A stretch of DNA of 64,000 bases from Pseudopyrenochaeta lycopersici (Eukaryota; Ascomycota; Dothideomycetes; Pleosporales; Pseudopyrenochaetaceae): positions 682,001-746,000 of the forward strand of contig NHZP01000005.1 of NCBI GenBank assembly GCA_003313425.1, written 5' to 3'. This document shows, piece after piece, positions 11,773 to 22,567 of this stretch. The notes under the pieces are model-generated. The model saw only the letters and a program-made list of their open reading frames with translations, ran no database searches and had not been told where the DNA came from. A program made the position numbers and the translations under genes. How positions within the stretch are numbered: the first letter of the stretch is position 1; each line of letters opens with the position of its first letter.

Positions 11773-14434
11773 CTAAAACACGGCACCGCCGATGATGAAG
11801 ACCCGTTCCTCTTCTCGTCTTACCCATTGAATGATTTTGTTCGCGCCCTGCGCTAGTGCGGCTCGCGAAGTGTTTGCTGGTGCAACAGCATAAAGTTCAA
11901 AAAGCGGTGTGCTCCACGCTAATGCTATGCTGGTGGTGTTGGTCTCATGGTGGACTTTGAGCGTCGTTGGTTTTCCATGTAAATTAGCGTGCAGTTTATG
12001 ATAGAGATCGAGTAATCTATCAAGATGATTAGTCTCTTACCAAGCCACTGCTTTGGAATCTACCCGATTATGTTGAATGTGGGCAGGAAAGATTTAGGTG
12101 CCGGAGGAGTGCAAAAAGGCCAGAACATACCTCCTTCTTTCCAATGCTTCCTCAAAGTACGGTGCATAGCCTGGCATTGTGAATTGCACGTTACCCCTGC
12201 TTTTGTACAAGAAGTGCCTTAATGGGCTCCCAGGTACAATGTCAGTGCATTTTGGCCGCCCTTGTTTGACAGCGGTTCTGATGGCGTCGATCGAGCCATT
12301 GCGCTGCAAGCTCTGCGGAAGTACCCGTTAGCGTCAACTCAAATCGCCTTTGCGTGACCAAGTCATTTCAGAGCTCATGACTTCGCCCACGGTAAATGCA
12401 AGAAGCCGAAAGGGGCAGAATCGGGACTTAGACGGTCGATGGACGGTCGGCGGATGGTGAGTCGGAGAGTCGAATGGAGTACGGAGACGGCAAAAGCCCG
12501 AGGCCGAAGGTCTCGCGCGTAAGCGATGCACGAACGGGGCACGAACGGGGTTGACCGAATGTGCGCCGGAGATAAAAAAAGAGCGAAGACAGGCTGAGGG
12601 AATTTCCCCCCTTCCGATACGTCCAATGCGCAATTGAGGATCACTCCGTATGCGGTTGAAATGGCACTTGACCTGTGATGCGCGTGTCCAGTATCCCGGA
12701 ATAAGGAGACTTTGTAACGAAAAGCGTAAACATACCTCGACTAAATCGTCCCTCATGCCCCTCAGCTCGAAGAAGCTTTCCTTGTCGGCGCTAATGAGGA
12801 GGACTGCGACTTCGTCATCTGCCCCGTCGCTCGTGCGAGGCCGTTCTTGCATCTGTTCCGTTGGATGGTCTAGGTTCAAGAAGCTGACATACATGTACAA
12901 GTAGCCTGTGTTATTGAAGCCTGGCAGACACAACGGGATCCAGTTCTCTCCGCCTCCGGCCTTGACGCTCCCAGCTTCGAAGAGCATGTTGAAGATCAGG
13001 TGAAGGTCGCCAGGGTGCAAACTATGCTTCTTGGGCCGTACCACGGACACCAGCTTGCCTGAGGCAACGATCAGGCCGTAAAGAAGGTTCTCGGACCGCG
13101 TCTTCAGAAGCGTGTTGTTGATGACATTGCGGTGTGACTTGCGAAGCTTCAGACACTCTAGCGCAGAGAGTAGAGTTGAGGGCGAGCCTCGTGTGAAGCC
13201 GTCTGCGAGGGCAGAGAGCAGTGTTTCGGTACCTTGGAGTGGGCGGCGGAGGTCATAGTTTGCGCGAGCGGCGAACATGCGTTCCATGCTAGGCAGGGTA
13301 AGAGTGGAGAGGATCTGCATGTAGAGCGCTTCGAGTTGGGTTCGAAGCTGGGAGTCGCTCTCTGGCAATCGCGTAATGGCGACCAGGTTGAGCGGGCCTT
13401 TGGACATGACGACGAAGCGCACTTGCCCGGCCGTGAAGCCTCGAAGGGTGTCGTTTGTGCTCTGGTAGAAGGAAATGATGGTCTGGACGACGCCGATGTA
13501 GTTTGTGATGAGTTGGTCATGGCCGTGCCGACTGTATATGGGTTTGCCGGCACTGGAGAGAATCAAGAAATGCTTTAGCTTCGCGCGCCACAGACGCATG
13601 ACGGCTTCTATTCACGACATCAGCAAAAGCTACGGCTAGGTACACGTGTGGCTGACCTTCATTTGAGCCATCCGTCTCCATGTCTGCCACCTCGTCGAAT
13701 TCGCCCTCGAAAGCTGCCGCGAAATGGGGATCGGGCGGGAACAAAGTCTGTGCCTCTGCGTCCTCGAACCTGTGGCCGAGGGTCTGCAACAGCAGCTTCT
13801 CCTGCTCCATCTTGTCCTGGTGGCCCATGACCTCGTCCAGTATGCTCTCTACATCGCCACCTGCGTCTGCTGGAGGGGCATAGCTGCGAATGCTTGCGCT
13901 GTCGTCTGCATCGCTGGCGTTGCGCTCGGCCAGGCTGGCGCCCAGAAACTTGCGCGGTTTCGAGGCGCTTGATGCCGACGAGTCGTCTCTCGACTCGCTG
14001 CCGTACGCCTGGGTATTCGCAGTGGAAAGCTGTGTGGTGGCTTTGGAGACGAGCTGCGGCCTGGCCGGCGTGGTCGAGTGCGATGTCGAGGGTCGTGAGC
14101 CCAGTAAGCCGAACTGCGGTCGCGGAGGCAGTGGCGGAGGGGTTCCTTCTCTTGACGGCAATGACAGCGCACTTGCCGATGCCTTGCGCGAGAGGCTGTG
14201 GATTATGTTCAAGGTGGGGTTGGTGAAGGTCTGTTGTGTTGGTTGCGCTGTTGTTTGCGCTGTTGTTTGCTGTGCTTGTCCCTCGGCCGTCGACTTCGAG
14301 GACCCGTCGCTCTGCTGCGTGGGTGTAGTGGGAGCGCCCTGTAACGGAGATGCCCCTCCTTGGGCCCAAGCATTCCAAGTCTCATCCATCAAGGCAGTCG
14401 TGACATGGCCGGGCAATTGCAGTTGGAGAGCCAT
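11773..14434 (-). CDS. mon1: Vacuolar fusion protein Mon1
   Basis: Four exons, 13657-14434, 12736-13607, 12131-12312 and 11773-12016, code 691 residues. Mon1 pairs with Ccz1 as the exchange factor that activates the Rab7-type GTPase on late endosomes and vacuoles, driving vacuole fusion and autophagy. The N-terminal 250 residues are Ser/Thr/Gln/Pro-rich and disordered, including a short TTAQ repeat. The first longin domain begins [18 protein letters not shown] just after intron 1. The last two exons supply the family's C-terminus: [20 protein letters not shown], then a LLDLYHKLH segment and [16 protein letters not shown] at the end. Intron 1 is 49 nt and intron 3 is 114 nt. Intron 2 (12313-12735) is 423 nt, yet stays open in frame for most of its length. 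I excluded it because family members read from MRDDLVE straight into the [16 protein letters not shown] segment. Confidence 0.92.
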
Positions 14435-15179
14435 CCATCCTGACGCATGTTATCGCTCGCGCTTGGGCCGACATCCAATGACGTTGCTCCTCTGCGGTTA
14501 GACGCTCGTTGACGAGGACTAGAACCAAGCATGTATGCATTGTGCTATAGCATCTGCATATCCATGACCGTGTTGCAGAGTGAGCTGCTGAGACTGCAGT
14601 ATAATGCATCAGAATCGCTAGAACCCCTTCATGCCCTTCGCAGCCTTATTCCATGACTTTACCCCAAACCTCCACCCTTCTCACGGGCAGCCTCACCGCA
14701 AACCCACGACTACTCTTATAGGGCCAATCGCATCACATACATTCAAAACCCGCTCCGCTGCCGATCCGCTCCGCCGCATTAGCCTCGTGGTTCCTCCTCA
14801 CCCAAGCTGACGCAGCTGCCTATTCCGCCATTCCAGCGCCCAACGTTGCTTGCTATTCTTAGACATCTGTCTCAGACGCTACGTATACATCATTCCCCCA
14901 TTCGGTGCTTCATAAGACTATTTCGAGTCGCCTCAAATAAGGTTGTCGCCTTGGAAGTGAGAAGAGCGGTATGCATGCCTTTCTATTAACAGCCTCGCTC
15001 TCGTGACCGGTACAGCGTGTGTGCAACTCTTGGTGACACTACAGCAGTTATTCATCTAGCATTTCATACTGTTGTTCAACATTCTTCGTATCAATATCTA
15101 ATCAAATTTCCTACTTTCACCTTGTCCTGCTCAACAAGTCATAAGTTTTTGCTTCTCTTACAACGCGAAATCCACGCCC
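14435..15179. promoter_or_regulatory. Divergent promoter region, MON1 / unknown gene
   Basis: 745 bp between two divergent starts. The part next to the + strand gene is pyrimidine-rich, as fungal promoters and leaders often are. No specific site is assigned and no gene is seen. Confidence 0.45.
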
Positions 15180-16349
15180 ATGCCCCCAAGTGCTGGCCAA
15201 CCGTGGCTACACATCCCAACGCCAGATGATATAACGACCATCAACTACACTCTCGAATGGACTTACCTTGAGAATCCCAGTAACACTACTTTTGTTGGCC
15301 CAACCCAGATCGACATCTGCAGATGTCCACAAAGCGACGCTTCTCATGAAAAGAGCAGCGACTCCGAACCTGGTCACATATACACCCGCTACCAATGTGT
15401 TGGGCCCCAAGTCCGTTTTCACCCACCAGAAGAGGCGCTATGGGTTCTTGAATCCCTTCAGGGTCCCATCAACATGCTTCGGCCAGCCACAATGGAAGAG
15501 AGGGAACGTCGAAGAGAGATTCACAGTGAGGCTGATGCGGCGGCATATACGAACCGAAAACTTCTCTTTTTGAGTGGTCCCTGTCCGCGAGGCCGCTATC
15601 AATCGTACGCAACACTGCAGTTTCTCAGGTCGCTTAGCTCTTCCGCTCGCGCACAAATCTCCTCTCTTTCCCTTCTCGTCCAGCCATACGAGGAGGACTG
15701 CTCGGAAACCGCCTCCAAACGGGCTTATGCGGAACTAGCAGAGTACATATTTCAGCACCTTCCATCTTTCAACACGCTCTATTTGAATGTCTGGGATGAC
15801 GAGATGAAATTGCGGGGTGCAGCGAGTGAGTTCAGTATTCTCTTGCACAAGAACCTTGTGAAAATCGTAGTTGGCATGAATTGGTGGAAAGGAGAGATGT
15901 TAATGTTTGATAATACGAGGGCATTCTTGGAGGTCATGGCTACACCAAGGGCTGTCAAAAATCGCCGGAGGACTCGACGTGGCAAGCTAGAAGAGGGATT
16001 GATGTGGCAAGGAATTGGAGCAACAAAAAGCGACGATGATGATGGCGACACCAACAACGAGGATGCTGCAGAGAACAGTCAAGAAGCTCGTAATGATGAA
16101 CACGGGGAGCGAAGCGGAAACAGTGATGCCGGGGTGGATACTGCAAAAGAAGTTGGCGAAACGAGGCACATCGAGGGCCCGTCTACCCAACCCGAGAACG
16201 AGAGCAAGCGGAACGAAGAAACCGAATCATTCGAGATCATGCAAGGTTCTACTAAAGCGGAGCATAGCTCCGACGATGAATGGACCGACGCAGCCTTGAG
16301 TCCGATCTCACCAGTCGGTACTGAGGAAGGAAGTTGGCAAGTCTTATAA
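15180..16349 (+). CDS. Uncharacterised protein with acidic C-terminal tail
   Basis: A single uninterrupted frame codes 389 residues from an ATG at 15180. I do not recognise the family. Residues 1-260 look folded, with alternating hydrophobic segments (for example RKLLFLSG and TLQFLRSLSS), several tryptophans, and a run of leucine/isoleucine-rich strands around ISSLSLLVQPYEED and FNTLYLNVWDDE. This is reminiscent of fungal proteins that carry one mixed alpha/beta domain without catalytic motifs. After a basic stretch (KNRRRTRRGK, about 262) the last 120 residues are rich in Asp, Glu, Asn and Ser and should be disordered. There is no signal peptide or membrane span. Absence of introns and ordinary codon choice fit a genuine expressed gene. 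It diverges from MON1. Confidence 0.8.
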   Translation: MPPSAGQPWLHIPTPDDITTINYTLEWTYLENPSNTTFVGPTQIDICRCPQSDASHEKSSDSEPGHIYTRYQCVGPQVRFHPPEEALWVLESLQGPINMLRPATMEERERRREIHSEADAAAYTNRKLLFLSGPCPRGRYQSYATLQFLRSLSSSARAQISSLSLLVQPYEEDCSETASKRAYAELAEYIFQHLPSFNTLYLNVWDDEMKLRGAASEFSILLHKNLVKIVVGMNWWKGEMLMFDNTRAFLEVMATPRAVKNRRRTRRGKLEEGLMWQGIGATKSDDDDGDTNNEDAAENSQEARNDEHGERSGNSDAGVDTAKEVGETRHIEGPSTQPENESKRNEETESFEIMQGSTKAEHSSDDEWTDAALSPISPVGTEEGSWQVL

Positions 16350-17893
16350 TAGAATTGTGTTCCCTTCTGAACTTTGTAAAGATCCTGCTACTACATGATG
16401 TCACGGAGTATCTTAAATCGACTTCTACTGGCCCAAGCCGTTTGTTCCAAACACTTCAACGGCGGTAAGGGTTATATTTAGGCACTCACCGGTGTACATC
16501 CACTTCCTCGCTGCTGTCTTATCTGCCATATCGATCACTTTCCACATTCCCTGAATCTTCATTCGTTTCTCTACGAATACTTTCTAGCTCCTTGCTGCGT
16601 TCTCTGAACCGTCCTGGTACAAAGACCGTCTTTAGATCGAGGTATGCCAACTCATCCTATCGTTCCACTACATTGACCGTAAATATCATACTGAGCTTCT
16701 CCCGAGGCTTCGGATCCACCCGTATAAGCAAGGGCGGGGCGTAGTTGTTGTGTTGTTATTCTGGGACTCGTATCCGACGAATGAGTCGGCGCCGCAGATG
16801 ACACGAAGTTAGTACGTCAATGACTGGTCCATTACTGCGTCGATTATGGCGTTCCTTGGCCTCCACATCTTGCCAACCTACCAAGCAGTGAGAGCAAACT
16901 TGAATAATTTTCGGTAATCAAGTGTCTGCCGCCTTTTCTCTGGCTGGCTTTTTTCCCGCTTTTCGCGCCTATATCGGTTCCGTTGCTAAGTGGAATCGTA
17001 GCCAAGAAGAGGAGGGAATTGTATGTTTCGAACAGAGTGACATTCACCGCTGTACATGTGACTATCATCTAGTCGCCTGTACTGTTGCAGTCCAACACTG
17101 CACGGTAGAAATGGTCTCGGCGCTTGAGGTGATGGGTATGCAAGACGGACATACTTGGCAGGCAGATAGGTCTCTCACATCAACGCAGATCGTGCCGATG
17201 TAGCTTGACTCATGTCAGACAAATCATTAGAGGGAAACTGGCATACGATTACTTGGTTCCATTTTTGGCGGGCGCTGTATTTCCGCGGTAACGCATGTGT
17301 GGCTTTCTGACGGCTCTTATTGGAACGAGTGGAAATCAAGCGAAGGTGTTAGAGTCTGAAAACAGTGGTGCTTGGTTGGATCAATACCACATTATCGTTG
17401 CAACTAGAATTACGGAGGTATCATGTCCCAGTATTGGCAGTGAGGCTGTTGTGAGATTCCTCCCGACTTGAAATGTTGAAGGCGAGATGCGATTGATTTT
17501 GCTCTTTGAGGACCAGACCTAGGTATTCACTTATACCATACTTCGTCTTCAATCAACCGCTACCTCCTGTGATTCCTTCTCTTCTTCCTGTCGTGAGAGC
17601 TCACGCACCTTGACAAGCAGTATGATCTTGTGAACAAAGTGGCCCTGTGGAGACCTGAATACGAGACATACTACAATGATGTAGCGACCGTTGATGGGCT
17701 TGGTCAGTTTGGTAACAAGTGAAATTGTAGGGGCGAAAGCCAATGGATTGTACTAGAGATAGCTTTTCTTCATTACAAATACAATCCCGGTCATGAGTCC
17801 TGGCTAGGTTCGCTCTAATGGTCCAGTTGCCTCGATTTTCACCCCGACTTCACGTCTGTTCAAAGACTCTCCCAAAACGCTCAGCTGTTTGGG
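16350..17893. other. Intergenic with a coding-like relic
   Basis: 1.5 kb between the unknown gene and the transporter, whose 3' ends face each other. It contains the minus-strand relic at 16491-16865, and a short plus-strand coding-like tail at about 17600-17731 that begins ELTHLDKQYDLVNK and ends at a TGA. A minus-strand frame at 17549-17743 overlaps the latter, and only one of the two can be meaningful. I see no intact gene. Confidence 0.45.
16491..16865 (-). pseudogene. Broken coding-like relic, family unknown
   Basis: Reading the minus strand gives consecutive protein-like pieces broken by stops and frame changes. They are WRPRNAIIDAVMDQSLTY, a TAA at 16809-16811, RVICGADSFVGYESQ, a frame change near an ACA-rich run, YAPPLLIRVDPKPREKLS, a TAG at 16657-16659, DELAYLDLKTVFVPGRF, another frame change, and KIQGMWKVIDMADKTAAR ending at a GTGAGT donor-like site. 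Both stops would be CAA or CAG before a C-to-T change at CpA, the preferred target of repeat-induced point mutation. I cannot name the parent family. Caution: the TAA lies within TACTAAC, a classical intron branch-point sequence, so a spliced gene is not excluded. Confidence 0.3.
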
Positions 17894-19571
17894 CTATGTC
17901 GTCAGCCTAAAATGAGGATGATCATCCCCCAAATTATCAGCATCGGGCTCTAGCAATCTCGAGTCCCTTTCGCCACGATCTCTCTTCTTGTTCTCAGCCT
18001 TGACAAGGAAGAACATTCCCGTGCACGCAGCACCGCAAATCCACAACATCCCCAGACTAACTCCGTATCCGGTTTTATATCGGGGAGCCTCACTTTGGAA
18101 GAAGACATTGCTTGCAACAATGCCTCCTAGGTTTCCAAAGCCAACCTGCATGGCTGACGAGACGGAGCGCTTGTAGTGCCCTGACACAAGGTTGGACATC
18201 CAGACCAGGACAACAGGTTGAGTTATGTAGCCGCCTGGCACAATCAAGAACAAGGCGAAGTATTTGACTCCTGCAGAGAGATTGTCCTGCGCGAGTAGCA
18301 TGATATAGCCTACGGAGGCAACCACAAGGCCGAATATGCAGAACCAGTACCGATGTCGAAGACGGTCAGTAAGGTAGGCTGTGATGATGGCAGTAACAGT
18401 GGCGACGACAAAGATGGGAATTGAGCGGACTTGGGCAGCTGAAGATGTGAAGCCAAGCTCTTTAACAATTGTGGGGACGAAGAAGGAGCCGGCATAGCCA
18501 GTGTTGACGATACCTAGAGTCCTGATCAGCATGTCGCTACAAAGTAGTTCAAACTTATCACAAACGTACCAAAGTATGCTGCAGTGCCCAAATAGATCTT
18601 GGGATCCGAGAAAATTCTCAGTGCAGCTCTTTTGTCAAGACGGTTCATCACCGCATCGCCAGTGTCAGAGCTGAGACGGGCGATAAGAAGCGCTCGCTCG
18701 TCTTCGTTCAGAAACTTTGCAGTCTCGGGCCAGTCAGTTACCCAGAATTTTGTGATGAGACCGAAAGCAACCGTGACGATGCCTTCAATAATGAATATCC
18801 AACGCCAACCGCCGTATCCCGCAATACCGTCCATTTTTGCAATGGCGAAGGCGAGCAGGCCGCCGAATGCTCCCGCGATGATACTCGCGGTGAAGAAGAG
18901 CGTCAAGCGCCATTGAAGTTCGTAGCGTTTGTAGTACATCGAGATGAGGTAAACACATCCTGGATGGTCAGCATCTATCACCATGTGGGAATTCATGACA
19001 TACCAGGAAAGAGTCCAGCTTCGAACAGACCGAGTAGAACACGCATGGCTACCAAACCCTCAAAGTTGTTGACCAAACCCATACCGATCGTCGAGATGCC
19101 TGTTCAGATGCGATGTTAGATATAGTCTTCAATCCTGAGTGTGTCAAACTTGCCCCAGAGCACCATGATTAAGGAGAGCCATGTCGAAGGTGCAAGTTTC
19201 TTCAGTATCAAGTTTGAAGGGACTTCGAACAAGATATATGGTATGAAGAATATGAATAGCGCAATATTGTATCGATGCGCTTTCGAACCAACCATATCAA
19301 GATCTTCCACCAGACCTTGTATCTTCGCATTGCCTACAGCAATGTCAATATACTTTATGTAAGCGTCTGCAGTGTTTGAGATGCCCATACCAATATTTGT
19401 TCGATCTAGAAATGCTAAAAGGAAGAGGACGAACAAGGGTGGCAAAACATGAATATCGCATTTGCGGAGCAATTTCTTCTCTGCAACGGGGTCAATGTTA
19501 GTCCCATGAGTGTCGTTGATAGCCTCGATTTTCTCTTCTGGCAAGCTTGGTTTCCTCATCGCTTCGGCCAT
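17894..19571 (-). CDS. MFS anion:cation symporter (allantoate/nicotinate permease-like)
   Basis: Four exons, 19154-19571, 19004-19099, 18570-18959 and 17894-18513, code 507 residues. The protein belongs to the anion:cation symporter branch of the major facilitator superfamily (Dal5, Tna1 and relatives), which import organic anions such as allantoate, nicotinate or pantothenate with protons across the plasma membrane. The substrate here cannot be told. Twelve hydrophobic segments are visible. The cytosolic N-terminus is followed by the first helix (HVLPPLFVLFLLAFLDRTNI), with the family's FLDRTNIG motif. The second exon supplies GMGLVNNFEGLVAMRVLLGL, and GGWRWIFIIEG precedes the central loop. 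The C-terminal tail is charged. Intron 1 (19100-19153) begins GCAAGT, a GC-AG intron; introns 2 and 3 are 44 and 56 nt. The start chosen is the ATG before AEAMRKPSLPEEK. An in-frame ATG 81 nt further upstream is possible but gives an unusual leader. Confidence 0.9.
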
Positions 19572-20912
19572 GGCTGTGTCGAGAAGTAAGGAGCGGGGAT
19601 AGCAGGATCCGATCGCGTATCGAATGGCGATCTTTTGTGTCACACACGACACTTGCTTGCTGTCTTATACAATCATGACCTGTGTATTGGTGTGAGGCGT
19701 ACATCCAATCAGGCTCTAGTTCGCCTAAGCCGCTGTAGACTCCCGGCAGCCTGCCGTTTTGCGGGGAAGCCAAACCCGGGGGGGCGTGTGGAATATTCCC
19801 GCGCTTTTTCCGCTGATATCCTCGACCCCCAGCGGATGGCTGTTCATAGCGGTTGTTTAGTAACTCAGTGACGTTGACTTGACTGGTGGAAAGAGGCGCT
19901 TGGCGAAGGAGGAAGGAGGTCAAAGGTTATGATTCAGATCCACAATGCGGGATACGCTCAACACTGCACAATCGCGGGATATGGCCGCACCTTGATACTG
20001 CTATCCGGGCGTATATGAGTGTGACGGGAACGAATAAGCTGATTTATCTCCCGCGGAACGACAGGCGTATGCTTTGTCAATCATTCTGTGTCCAAGCCCG
20101 GCAATGTTCTTCCGTACTGGCTCTGGCTTTAAGATTATAACAATGGACGAATATAATGGCAGCGACGATTCTTCTGGAATTTGGCAATTAAGAACCAGCT
20201 GAGCTTTCTGTCATTGGAGTTAGTATTCGACGGCCATCGAGAAAAGTCGTGGAAAATTCACTGTTGTCGAAACGGAAGAAGATGAAGAAACAATACGATG
20301 GAGATTGTGTGAGCCATTTCACAAGTTCGAGTATGCAGTCTAGTGTCGATATTAACACACTGTTACTGCGTCCAAAAGTGCCAAAGAAGCTGCATACCAA
20401 AGGAGCTGCAGCTAGAAGATCGAACCTGCATTTAAGTGGGACAGGTACAAACGCTCGGAAAGCGTAATGCAAACCTACAAAAAGAGAAAGCCTGTGAATC
20501 ATTTCGTACAAAGATATAGTGTCATGACAGAAAAGGGAAGCCGTCTGAAATGGAAGAGTGAGCTTGATGATGTGGGCGAATCACTTTGAGGTAGTCCCTG
20601 CATCCCACGCCAAGCCAGTTTCCAAACGGCACATGAATGCAGCTGAAAGTCAATCCACGGCAGGAGCTTTTGTCGTGCCATTTCCTTCCAGTATAGTTGA
20701 CCTCGTTTTGGTGCAATCTCAACGGCGTGCGAGTTGAAGGACCTTACCACTTGCGTGCTTGAAACAGTCACACTGCATCCTTCGAGGCCGCGGTTGCCAA
20801 CGACGTCACAGGGTCAGCCTAACTTGTAACTCCCCCCGTTAACCGTAGACTGGCACTCTTAAACTCTACACCCACAAAAGACGCAGAAGAGGCATCGCAA
20901 CACATACTCACA
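19572..20912. promoter_or_regulatory. Divergent promoter region, transporter / unknown gene
   Basis: 1.34 kb between divergent starts. No coding exon could be supported on either strand. Open frames near 20188-20511 and 20499-20771 have no domain content. The last 100 bases before 20913 look like a normal fungal leader ending in CACAATGG. Confidence 0.45.
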
Positions 20913-21810
20913 ATGGCAACAAATGCACCCACTTTGATCAATCTACCGCCTCCGCCCTCGGATCCAGGCACGCCTGGCGAGGCTCCGTAAGGCATACCCC
21001 AGTGTGGGGTCTATCGAGATGCGCGACTGACAATGCACGCTTAGGGGTACTCCCAACTCAACTACCACGTCTATGTCGGAGCTGTCTACAGTTGCTATCA
21101 AGGACGGACACCGTGGACACTTTCCACACCACCGCAATCCCGCCGACGCTGAGCGCGCCGACCGCATCTCTCGCTTGGCAGGCCTCGAGCGAGTTGCAGT
21201 CTCGGGTCGCAATCCTCAGGGTCTTGCCCCGGGAAGCGCAGCCAACCCGCCACCAGGCTACTTTGATGCAAATAATCAGCCCCAGATCTTTCGTGAGCGT
21301 AGTACCGTTGGTAGTGCTAGCGCAACTGGTTCCGTGGGGGGTCGCACAACCTGGGCGAGTGGCAGCGACGTGTACGAGCCAGATCGTATGAGCGAGGATC
21401 AGGACGTTGAAACATCAAGCATTGGAGGCTTCAGCGACGAGGCTGCTTCCTTGGTCGGCTTTGGCGAGGGTGCGAGGACGCCGGCGCGACAGCACAGCCA
21501 GATTGGCAGCCCAGCCATTGGCAAAGCGAGCGCCGTGCCTGGATACTTGAGAGACCAAACATCAGCAAGCCCAATGGCGGGGATGAATGTTCCCTCCAGC
21601 TCAGGCACGACGCAGACCACTTCCAGCGCAGAGCAGCAGAAGCGAGATGCAAGAATGATTGATGGCATGACCTATGACGAGAACGTTGTCGACACAGCCA
21701 GTCACGCTCGTGATGGAGACTCGACTTCAGAGCAAGCCATCCGCGAGCGCATGCGGCAACGTCAAGCTGGCTTGGATGTTATGGACTATGAGCAGCGGAA
21801 GGAGAACTAG
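20913..21810 (+). CDS. Conserved-looking disordered protein of unknown function
   Basis: Two exons, 20913-20986 and 21045-21810, joined over a 58-nt intron (GTAAGG...TTAG) give 279 residues. I cannot attach a function. The sequence is rich in Ser, Gly, Thr, Pro and Ala, with no signal peptide or membrane span. It has three islands that look constrained. A basic segment reads ADAERADRISRLAGLERV (about 56-75). An acidic/glycine patch SSIGGFSDEAASLVGFGEG lies near the middle. A C-terminal stretch RDARMIDGMTYDENVVDTA precedes a short charged helix ending in QAGLDVMDYEQRKEN. The leading MATNAPTLINLPPPPSDPG is proline-rich. Similar short proteins are widespread in filamentous ascomycetes as far as I recall, but I have no name for them. 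The splice restores a single frame exactly. Confidence 0.85.
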
Positions 21811-22567
21811 GAAATGGATACCGTTTTCACTCATGTATGACTTTGATGCCGGCGTTGGAGGTAACTAACAAGGTTGAGGGAACCGTGCTCTGGTTGGTTC
21901 TTGGGCTCGGAAGATGGCAAGAGCTGCAGACTGAATGCCTGGCATGAGCGCCTCCATGATTCAATTTATGATGTAATTACAATATTTCTTTTTCTTGTGC
22001 TGCTCACCCGGCTCGAACAAAAGTTGAAACTTTGGAGATTTCCCCAAGGAGGCTGCTCCTCACATGACAGCGGAAGACGTTACACAGCTAACATGGCGCC
22101 TTAAGCGATTGGTAGGTGGCAGTCGAGCAGGTCTGGAGGGCAAGGCGATGACGTTGAACGCGCCAGAATTGGCTTTGCGACTGTCTCGCCGCGTCACGCT
22201 TCAGAGGTGCTTCTGTGGCACCGCAAGACTGTGTTTCGTGCCCTTGCGCAATGTTTTTCCGAAGCTGCTGATTGTGATGTACATACTTTATCGGCCTGCA
22301 AATGCAGCGAATCAGAACCCCCGTAGCTCTGCAGCTTCCCCCAAAGTGGGCTGTTTAACTTCTGGGCACAAGAGCTCTCTGCACCACATACCACTTCACC
22401 GTGGCCGTGAATGATTATATTGTCTCATTAATAGCTACCTCCCACACGCCTACGTACTATCAGCTACTCGCATTGACCTCCGCCTGCAAACCACGAGTTC
22501 ACGACCCACAAGCAGCACGTCCTCTCTCCTGTAGCACCCCGCACCTCCAGAAGTGCCTGCCGCCGCG
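21811..22567. other. Intergenic, 3' region and SDS23 promoter
   Basis: 757 bp between two tandem + strand genes. No exon or RNA gene is supported. A pyrimidine-rich leader precedes the SDS23 start codon. Confidence 0.45.

Noticed and set aside
12334..12735. In-frame continuation of Mon1 as coding sequence
   Set aside because: The reading lacks the conserved Mon1 C-terminus, which is found exactly by splicing to 12131-12312 and 11773-12016.
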